64,000 nt of DNA, from NCBI GenBank assembly GCA_021151765.1, contig JAGKWR010000012.1, forward strand, positions 1-64,000. The letters run 5' to 3'. A model generated the notes under the pieces. It was not told the origin of the DNA and made no database searches. It worked only from the letters and a program-made list of their open reading frames with translations. The first letter of the stretch is position 1; each line of letters begins with the position of its first letter. The DNA is from Alphaproteobacteria bacterium. Its GTDB lineage: Bacteria; Pseudomonadota; Alphaproteobacteria; Rickettsiales; UBA1997. Shown in pieces: positions 58,373-64,000 of the stretch. A program made the translations under genes and the position numbers.

Positions 58373-59269
58373 ATGCAGTTAGAATATTTGCGTAGTTTTT
58401 TAGAAGTATATCGTACCAGCTCCTTAACACAGGCATCTCGCAACCTAAATCTAACACAGCCAGCTATCTCAAATCACATAAAATCTCTAGAAAGTGCTAT
58501 TGGAAAACCTCTTTTTCAGAGAGTTGGGCGCGGAGTTATTCCCACGCCAGTTGCAGATGAAATAGCGCACTCCATCTCATCTCCACTTGAAAGTCTCGAA
58601 AAAACCATTGGCTCTTTGAAAAAACATAACAGAGATATTGAAGGAACAGTTTATATTGCTGGTACTGGTGAATTTATACAATTCGCTGCGACTAAAATTG
58701 TTTCAGATCTTTTACCTTTAGATATACGTTTACGAATTCGTCCAGGATATAGAGAATGTATAATTGAGGGTCTTGAGAAGGGTGAAATTGATCTAGCTTT
58801 TTTATCCGATCCTTTCAAACCAGATATTTACGATCACAAAATTATCACTACTGAATCACTTATTGCCGTTTCATCTCCCGAATGGGCTAAAAAACATTTT
58901 GAAAGCTGTCATAAAGCTGAGACTTTGATAGATAAACCTGTTATTGCTTACGATGAAGAATTATATCTGGTTAATAAGTTTTTTAAAGAACTGCTTAATA
59001 AAAATTATGAAAAATCTCCTATCGTAACCGTTCATGATCTTAGAATTGTTATGGAATTTGTATTAAAAGGTCATGGTTTCTCGGTCTTACCAGATTACTT
59101 ATGTCATAAAGCATTCTTAAAAAAGAAACTGGTGCAACTGATTGATAGAGAGAATAACCCAAAAAATAACATATATTTAGTTTGTCCCAAAAGTAAGCTG
59201 AGAGATTCTCGTATTGTTTTTGTTAAAAACTACATTGAGAAAAATTTTGAGAAATACTCTAAATTCTAG
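58373..59269 (+). CDS. LysR-family transcriptional regulator
   Basis: A 298-residue LysR regulator: an N-terminal winged helix-turn-helix (SLTQASRNLNLTQPAISNHIKSLESAIGKPLFQR, about 17-50), a linker helix and a C-terminal periplasmic-binding-like effector domain from about 92. ATG at 58373 has no strong ribosome binding site. It likely controls the divergent SRPBCC gene through the palindromes between them. The effector is unknown. Confidence 0.93.
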   Translation: MQLEYLRSFLEVYRTSSLTQASRNLNLTQPAISNHIKSLESAIGKPLFQRVGRGVIPTPVADEIAHSISSPLESLEKTIGSLKKHNRDIEGTVYIAGTGEFIQFAATKIVSDLLPLDIRLRIRPGYRECIIEGLEKGEIDLAFLSDPFKPDIYDHKIITTESLIAVSSPEWAKKHFESCHKAETLIDKPVIAYDEELYLVNKFFKELLNKNYEKSPIVTVHDLRIVMEFVLKGHGFSVLPDYLCHKAFLKKKLVQLIDRENNPKNNIYLVCPKSKLRDSRIVFVKNYIEKNFEKYSKF

Positions 59270-59283
59270 CCATAATTGATTCC

Positions 59284-59322
59284 AAGATTCTGAGTGCAGA
59301 ATATCAGAAATTTATCGGCTAA
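59284..59322 (+). pseudogene. remnant 3' end of a second dat allele
   Basis: Thirteen codons that still read KILSAEYQKFIG and stop, matching the end of dat with only synonymous differences. No start or body precedes them; the LysR gene ends 14 bp upstream. The distal bases overlap the convergent exonuclease stop, which suggests that this was the original dat end before the LysR-SRPBCC module arrived. Confidence 0.85.
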
Positions 59323-60121
59323 GTTCGCCTAAAAATTCCGCAAAATGGGGCTTTGTTTTTGAGTTCTTTTCCAAGAATTCAATCAAAGCTTCTTTTGCTT
59401 TGTGAAAGCCTTCTTTGGTGATCGATCCGGTGTGATGTTGATACACCAAATACAGCAAATAAGTGTTGATCACGTCAGTCTCGCAATAGTTGCGAATTTC
59501 TTCCAGCTTGCCGGCATCATACATTTCCAAAACTTGCGAACCATCAACGCCGATTTTCCCCGGCAAACCAAAGGCGGCGCAAAGTTCATTCATTTTTACT
59601 TTTGCTGAAGCGCCGAAATCAGAAAAGGCATCGGCCAAATCGCAATGCCAATCTAGCGAATATTTCTGATTATAATTATTCCATTTATCGCCTGATTTAT
59701 AAAGCCACGCCGCTTCAACTTCATGCTTCATCGCTGCATATTTCAGAACCGGTAAGTCAAAATTTTTGCCGTTAAAACTAACTAAACGTGAAGAATGTTT
59801 TTTCAGATGCGCAAAAAATCCTTTGACCAAATCCGCTTCCAAACTTGTTAAATCACCGCCCGAACGAATATCTTTAATACGATAAAATTCTTGGCCGTTG
59901 AAATCGCGAACAATTTCTGCTTCCAAAAAACTAATGCAAACCACTTGCCAGAAGGGTTGGCGCAAAAAAGAATTTTTTCCTTCAGTAATTTTCAGATGAT
60001 AATCCGTCAAAGCTTGGCGTAACTCATTTTGATCCTCTGTTTGCAAATCAAGTAATCGCTTGGCGGCCAATGTGTCAGGAATTGTCTCAATGTCAAAAAT
60101 GAAAAGATTTTGGTGTTGCAT
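59312..60121 (-). CDS. Predicted 3'-5' exonuclease, PolB-like DEDD family
   Basis: A 269-residue RNase H-fold exonuclease related to the DNA polymerase B proofreading domain (DNA_pol_B_exo2 type). The acidic motifs are FDIETIPD at about 9-16 (Exo I), VSFNGKNFDLPVLKYAA near 115-131 (Exo II) and YCETDVINTYLLYL near 217-230 (Exo III). Cellular role unknown. The last 11 bp lie in the dat remnant. Confidence 0.88.
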   Translation of the reverse strand: MQHQNLFIFDIETIPDTLAAKRLLDLQTEDQNELRQALTDYHLKITEGKNSFLRQPFWQVVCISFLEAEIVRDFNGQEFYRIKDIRSGGDLTSLEADLVKGFFAHLKKHSSRLVSFNGKNFDLPVLKYAAMKHEVEAAWLYKSGDKWNNYNQKYSLDWHCDLADAFSDFGASAKVKMNELCAAFGLPGKIGVDGSQVLEMYDAGKLEEIRNYCETDVINTYLLYLVYQHHTGSITKEGFHKAKEALIEFLEKNSKTKPHFAEFLGELSR

Positions 60122-60189
60122 TTAAGTCTCGTAAATTAAATTTTATTGCGTGCTTTTAAACCTCTTAAGAACTTTCAAAATAGCAAAAA

Positions 60190-61158
60190 ATGCAAGCGAT
60201 TATTCTAGCAAAAACTGGCGATGCCGGCAATTTAAAAATCAAAAAAGTTGACGATCCAAAACCAGCAAAGAACGAAGTATTAATCCGCCACAGTGCAATT
60301 GGTGTGAATTTTTTCGACATCGCTTACCGCAAAGGTCAATATAAAGTTGACAGTTTGCCGACAATTTTAGGTTCTGAAGGTTGCGGAATTATCGAGGCAG
60401 TTGGCCCTGGTGTAACTGATTTTAAAGTTGGAGATCGTGTCGCTTATGCCACCGGCCCAATTGGTTCTTATGCTGAAAAAAGAGTTATCCATCAACATCA
60501 TTTGGTTGTGCCGCCAAGCACTTTAAGCGATATCCAAGTTGCTGGTTCTTTGATGAAAGGTTTAACAGCACACGCTTTGTTGCATCGTGTTTACATCGCT
60601 ACTCGCGCTAAAAAAATCTTGGTTCACGCTGCAGCTGGTGGTGTTGGCCACATTTTATGCCAATGGGCAAAAGCTTTAGGAATTGAAGTAATTGGAACTG
60701 TTAGTAGCGACGAAAAGATCATCCCAGCACGCGGATTTGGCTGCGCTCATGTCATAAATTACAAAGAAAAAAATTTCGTCGAAGAAGTAGCAAAAATTAC
60801 TAATCATGGCGGCGTTGGTTTGGTGTATGACTCGGTTGGTCACGATACGTTGGAAAAATCGCTAGAATGCTTGTGGCCAATGGGAATGTGCGTTTCTTTT
60901 GGCGAATCTTCGGGCAAAACTGAAAAGCTCAATCTCGATCATTTAGTTGCCAATTCTTTGTATTTAACACGCCCAACAATGGCGATGTATAAAGCCAATC
61001 GCATCGAGTTGGCATTGTCTGCTAACGAAGTTTTCGCAGCCTTGAATCAAGGAATTATAAAACCGCAAATCACGGTCTTTAATTTCAAAGACTTCAAAAA
61101 AGCCCACGAAACTATCGAAAACCGTAAAAATATCGGCTCAATCGTTTTGAAATTCTAA
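60190..61158 (+). CDS. qor: NADPH quinone oxidoreductase, zeta-crystallin type
   Basis: Zinc-free medium-chain dehydrogenase of 322 residues that reduces quinones with NADPH. GVNFFDIAYRKGQYKVDSLPTILGSEGCGIIEAVGPGVTDFKVGDRVAY spans about 38-87, and the nucleotide fold has VHAAAGGVGHILCQWAKALG near 142-161. Zinc ligands are absent, as in QOR. It converges with lolC one base apart. Confidence 0.93.
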   Translation: MQAIILAKTGDAGNLKIKKVDDPKPAKNEVLIRHSAIGVNFFDIAYRKGQYKVDSLPTILGSEGCGIIEAVGPGVTDFKVGDRVAYATGPIGSYAEKRVIHQHHLVVPPSTLSDIQVAGSLMKGLTAHALLHRVYIATRAKKILVHAAAGGVGHILCQWAKALGIEVIGTVSSDEKIIPARGFGCAHVINYKEKNFVEEVAKITNHGGVGLVYDSVGHDTLEKSLECLWPMGMCVSFGESSGKTEKLNLDHLVANSLYLTRPTMAMYKANRIELALSANEVFAALNQGIIKPQITVFNFKDFKKAHETIENRKNIGSIVLKF

Positions 61159-61159
61159 A

Positions 61160-62410
61160 TTATTCGTAACGCAAAATCTCTGCCGGATTCGCTTTGCTGG
61201 CTTTGTAGGCCGGATAAAGCGTGGCCAAGAATGAAATCACCAAAGCCATTCCCACAATCAAAACCACGTCAGAAACAAAAACTTTCGATGGCAAAGTTGA
61301 AAGGAAATAAATCGCCGGATTGAATAAAGTCGCGTCAGTTACAGATTCCAGCCACAATTTGATGTTGTTGATATTCATCGAAAACAACACGCCGATTATA
61401 AAACCCAAGAAAGTTCCAACCACACCAATTGACGAGCCGCAAATCAAGAAAATACGCATCACCGAACCCTTCGTCATACCAAGAGTACGTAGCAACGCGA
61501 TGTTTTTATTTTTGTCATTCACCAACATAATCATGCTGGAAATGATGTTGAAAGCGGCGACTAAAATTATCAAAGTCAGAATCAAAAACATCACTGTGCT
61601 TTCAACTTTAAGCGCATCGATAAAACCAGCGTTGGATTGCTGCCAATCTACAGCATAAAGGTCAGAAGAGTTGGCTAGAATTTTATAAATCGACCATTTG
61701 ATCTCATCCAATTTTGTCGGATCTTCGACAAAAACTTCAACGCCGGAAGCCGCGTCCGCAAAGCGAAAATGAATTTGCGCCATTTCATAATTCAAGAAAA
61801 CTGTCGTCGAATCATATTCATAAAGACCCGATTCAAAAACACCGCCCAACTTGTAAGTTTTAATACGCGGAATCGCGCCCACCAAAGTTTCCGCAGTTTC
61901 TGCCGAAATAATTTTTACTGGATCACCAATTTTTAAACCCAAATTTTGCGCCATCGCCGCGCCCATCAAAACCGAGTTGGGATCTGTAATCGACTCGATC
62001 GTTCCCGCCGTAATATTTTGCGAAATCAACTTTTTATTTTGTAAATCTTCTACCTTCACCGACTTAATCAACCCGCCCAAATTGCGGCTGCGCGACGACA
62101 TCATCGCCTGACTTTCAATAATCGGATTGGCATATTTGACACCCGAAATTTTCTTCACCTCGTCAACCACAGCCTGATAATCGTGCATTTGCCCCGCTTT
62201 GCTATAAATCGTCAAATGCGAATTCACCCCCAAAATGCGATTCACCAACTCATAACGAAAACCATTCATCACCGACATCACCACAATCAAAGTCGCCACA
62301 CCAATCATTATCCCCACAAACGAAAAGATAGCCGTAATCGAGATAAATCCTTCCTTACGCTTTGATTTGAGATAGCGGAAAGCGATTAGAAATTCGAGTT
62401 TTGAGAACAT
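61160..62410 (-). CDS. lolC: Lipoprotein-releasing ABC transporter permease LolC/LolE
   Basis: Inner-membrane permease that extracts lipoproteins for transfer to LolA. The 416-residue protein has an N-terminal helix with FRYLKSKRKEGFISITAIFSFVGIMIGVATLIVVMSVMNGFR at 10-51, a large periplasmic MacB-like domain and three C-terminal FtsX helices with LRTLGMTKGSVMRIFLICG near 306-324. lolD, usually next, is not adjacent. LolC or LolE cannot be told apart. It would serve the six or so lipoproteins encoded here. Confidence 0.92.
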   Translation of the reverse strand: MFSKLEFLIAFRYLKSKRKEGFISITAIFSFVGIMIGVATLIVVMSVMNGFRYELVNRILGVNSHLTIYSKAGQMHDYQAVVDEVKKISGVKYANPIIESQAMMSSRSRNLGGLIKSVKVEDLQNKKLISQNITAGTIESITDPNSVLMGAAMAQNLGLKIGDPVKIISAETAETLVGAIPRIKTYKLGGVFESGLYEYDSTTVFLNYEMAQIHFRFADAASGVEVFVEDPTKLDEIKWSIYKILANSSDLYAVDWQQSNAGFIDALKVESTVMFLILTLIILVAAFNIISSMIMLVNDKNKNIALLRTLGMTKGSVMRIFLICGSSIGVVGTFLGFIIGVLFSMNINNIKLWLESVTDATLFNPAIYFLSTLPSKVFVSDVVLIVGMALVISFLATLYPAYKASKANPAEILRYE

Positions 62411-62492
62411 TTTTTAAGAATTTAAGTTGTGAGAATTTTCCTGATTTTGGCTTGTTGGATTTAAAAGTTCTTCAATCATTTTAAAGATTATT

Positions 62493-62520
62493 GTCATATT
62501 GAGCGAAGCGAAATATCTCG
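62493..62520. repeat. REP-like intergenic palindrome
   Basis: GTCATATTGAGCGAAGCGAA followed by ATATCT: ATATT (62496-62500) faces AATAT (62512-62516) around GAGCGAAGCGA. This form is a common dispersed intergenic palindrome in many bacteria. The 142-bp gap holds nothing else that I can identify. Confidence 0.5.
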
Positions 62521-62552
62521 ATAAATTTACAAAAAAACTATAGACCACACTA

Positions 62553-63311
62553 TTAGACCATCACTTCAGACATAGCTTGTTTTATCGCGCCTAGCATGAA
62601 TTCAATAAAGAGAGTTGAATCGCCAGCTTTGTCGCAAGCGCCTAGAGCTTGGTAGTATTGTTCTTGCTGTTGATGAACAACTGTTTCGACAGGAAGATGT
62701 GCTAGAAGCGGTTGCCACTTACTTAAAATCAAGCTTTGCCATAATCTACCCATACGGCCGTTACCGTCAGAAAAAGGGTGAATGAATTCAAATTCGTAGT
62801 GAAAAACGCAGCTGACGATTAGCGGATGAGTTTCCGTTTTATCTAACCAATCAAGCAATTCTTGCATTAAATATGGCACACGATCTGCGGGTGGCGCCAT
62901 ATGAATTAAGGTTTTGTCTTTGTAAATACCAACTGCAGTGCTGCGAAATTTTCCGGCTTCATCAACCAAGCTGCGCATCAAAATTTCGTGAGCTCTCAGC
63001 AAATCATCAATACTTGAAGAATTCCAATTTGGCATTTCTTCATAAGCCAGAATGGCATTTTGAACTTCTTTTACTTCACGCGGGCTTCCTAAAACTGGCT
63101 TGCCTTCAATTACCGTGCTAACTTGCTTCTCAGTTAAGCTGTTATTTTCAATCGCAAGTGAAGCGTGAATTGTACGGATACGATTGTTGCGACGCAGTTG
63201 TGGATTAAGATTTCCTCCTGTTTCAGCCGACCATCGACCAAGCATTTCCGCAATCTCCGCAACTGATTTTAGAATTGAGTTATTGATCGTAAATGGTGGC
63301 TGATAAGTCAT
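62553..63311 (-). CDS. Fic-domain protein with N-terminal inhibitory motif
   Basis: A 252-residue Fic protein that would transfer AMP, or another nucleotide, to a target hydroxyl. The catalytic motif HPFSDGNGRMGR is complete at 178-189. An inhibitory motif, SLAIEN at 51-56 ([S/T]-x3-E-[G/N]), sits N-terminal, making it a class II, self-inhibited Fic. No antitoxin gene is adjacent, as expected for that class. It starts directly after the stop of the reductase gene, so the two are cotranscribed. Target unknown. Confidence 0.92.
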   Translation of the reverse strand: MTYQPPFTINNSILKSVAEIAEMLGRWSAETGGNLNPQLRRNNRIRTIHASLAIENNSLTEKQVSTVIEGKPVLGSPREVKEVQNAILAYEEMPNWNSSSIDDLLRAHEILMRSLVDEAGKFRSTAVGIYKDKTLIHMAPPADRVPYLMQELLDWLDKTETHPLIVSCVFHYEFEFIHPFSDGNGRMGRLWQSLILSKWQPLLAHLPVETVVHQQQEQYYQALGACDKAGDSTLFIEFMLGAIKQAMSEVMV

Positions 63312-64000
63312 TTAAGAAACGCCTTTACTCGTTGAATACTCAAAATGGAAAAGCTGATCTGGATGGACGATTTTGTGCATGTCGTGAGCGGCAGAAGCGG
63401 CTTCGGCGAAACCGGTTAAGATCAACTTCAATTTATTTTTGTAAGTGGCAATGTCGCCGATGGCGTAAACACCTTCGATTGAAGTGCGCATGGTTGCTGG
63501 ATCAACTTCGATGTGATTTTTTGTAAGATTCAAACCCCAATCGGCAATCGGGCCAAGTTCCATCGCAAGGCCGAAAAATGGCAATAAATAATCAGCTTCG
63601 AGTTTTTTTACATTGCCGTCAAAATCTTTAACCACAACATTTTCGAGCTTGCCGTCTGTGCCTTCCAAGCCTTCAAGTTGGAATGGAATTACCATTTCAA
63701 TTTTGCCTTCTGCGGCCAATTTTTTCATTTGATCGGCACTTTCTGGCGCACAACGGAATTTGTCGCGACGATGCACCACATAAACTTTTGCGGCAATGTC
63801 AGCCAAACTTAAAGCCCAATCAACAGCAGAATCTCCGCCGCCAGCAATCACAACTTTTTTACCCGCAAATTCTGATTTATTACGCACCGCGTAGAAAACT
63901 GATTTTCCTTCAAATTCTTCCAAGCCTTGAAGCGGCGGACGGTTAGGGCCGAATGCGCCACAGCCAGCAGCAATTACCACCGCTTTGCAGTTAATTTCGG
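63312..64000 (-). CDS. Ferredoxin-NADP+ reductase, thioredoxin reductase-like (partial)
   Basis: C-terminal part of an FAD/NADP enzyme; the frame stays open to the window edge, so the start is missing. Visible are VVIAAGCGAFGP, the NADP-binding KKVVIAGGGDSAVDWALSLAD followed by VYVVHRRDKFR, and the FAD-binding IEGVYAIGDIATY near the end. No CxxC redox pair is seen in the NADP domain, which separates it from thioredoxin reductase and favours the TrxR-like ferredoxin-NADP reductase. It precedes the Fic gene without a gap. Confidence 0.88.
   Translation of the reverse strand, partial: EINCKAVVIAAGCGAFGPNRPPLQGLEEFEGKSVFYAVRNKSEFAGKKVVIAGGGDSAVDWALSLADIAAKVYVVHRRDKFRCAPESADQMKKLAAEGKIEMVIPFQLEGLEGTDGKLENVVVKDFDGNVKKLEADYLLPFFGLAMELGPIADWGLNLTKNHIEVDPATMRTSIEGVYAIGDIATYKNKLKLILTGFAEAASAAHDMHKIVHPDQLFHFEYSTSKGVS

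Noticed and set aside
63312..64000. Thioredoxin reductase
   Set aside because: The CxxC redox pair is not seen in the NADP domain; the ferredoxin-NADP reductase type fits better, although the N-terminal part is outside the window.

Overview
The window is an AT-rich, densely packed stretch of a Gram-negative chromosome. Aminolevulinate synthase of the C4 type, HdaA, a ferrochelatase with a C-terminal cysteine cluster, split complex I genes, a short C-terminal-truncated style GatC/Hda pairing and the TauE/SafE-TIGR02186 pair all point to an alphaproteobacterium. The low GC, scattered nuo genes and VirB2-like pilins suggest a Rickettsiales- or Holosporales-like, possibly host-associated lineage. 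It retains leuA, mreBC, murB and murJ, so it is not among the most reduced members. I cannot name a genus, and I recognised no rRNA, tRNA, transposase or CRISPR.

Layout: 0.1-5.8 kb nuoD, an LD-carboxypeptidase, then leuA-mreB-mreC. 5.8-8.3 kb a minus-strand string (rnhB, tsaC, an FKBP-like anchored protein, yciB). 8.4-14.1 kb a DsbA-like protein, a Pif1-like helicase, a drug/metabolite transporter, hemA, ruvX, gatC and hdaA. 14.1-24.6 kb eleven minus-strand genes with almost no gaps (GT61, ygfZ, TauE/SafE exporter, TIGR02186 protein, UspA, murJ, an RNA methyltransferase, a cysteine-synthase homologue, pepF, a DOT1-like methyltransferase and a lysine-tailed CsoR-fold protein). 24.6-27.8 kb a glycosyltransferase followed by five tandem paralogous small lipoproteins, then a 92-bp tandem repeat. 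28.2-31.4 kb nuoL, a lipoprotein and a flavin reductase carrying an insertion. 31.4-41.9 kb a 1,871-residue helicase-like protein, rpoD, dnaG and a polyprenol/diacylglycerol kinase homologue. 42-44.4 kb ftsB, pdhB, pdhA. 45-48.4 kb znuB-hemH-ybeY-corC. 48.4-53.5 kb two inverted copies of a VirB2-like pilin gene flanking a GNAT gene, rplM-rpsI and rpiB-trmB-murB, followed by rpmB. 53.5-57.5 kb ccmG, tgt, eno, dat. 57.5-59.3 kb a small divergent SRPBCC/LysR insertion bounded by a duplicated dat 3' end. 59.3-64 kb an exonuclease, a quinone oxidoreductase, lolC, a Fic protein and the end of a ferredoxin-NADP reductase.

Most of the window is housekeeping: envelope (mreBC, murJ, murB, ldcA, lolC, ftsB), respiration and central carbon (nuoD, nuoL, pdhAB, eno), heme (hemA, hemH), and replication/transcription/translation. 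The points most worth a second look are the lipoprotein family with a repeated aromatic-glycine-cysteine motif, the adjacent DOT1-like methyltransferase and lysine-tailed CsoR-fold protein (with a similar tail on RpoD), the giant helicase-like protein, the inverted pilin duplication, the dat-tail insertion, and a recurrent promoter form (TTGACT-like, 16-bp spacer, then a GC-rich start region).
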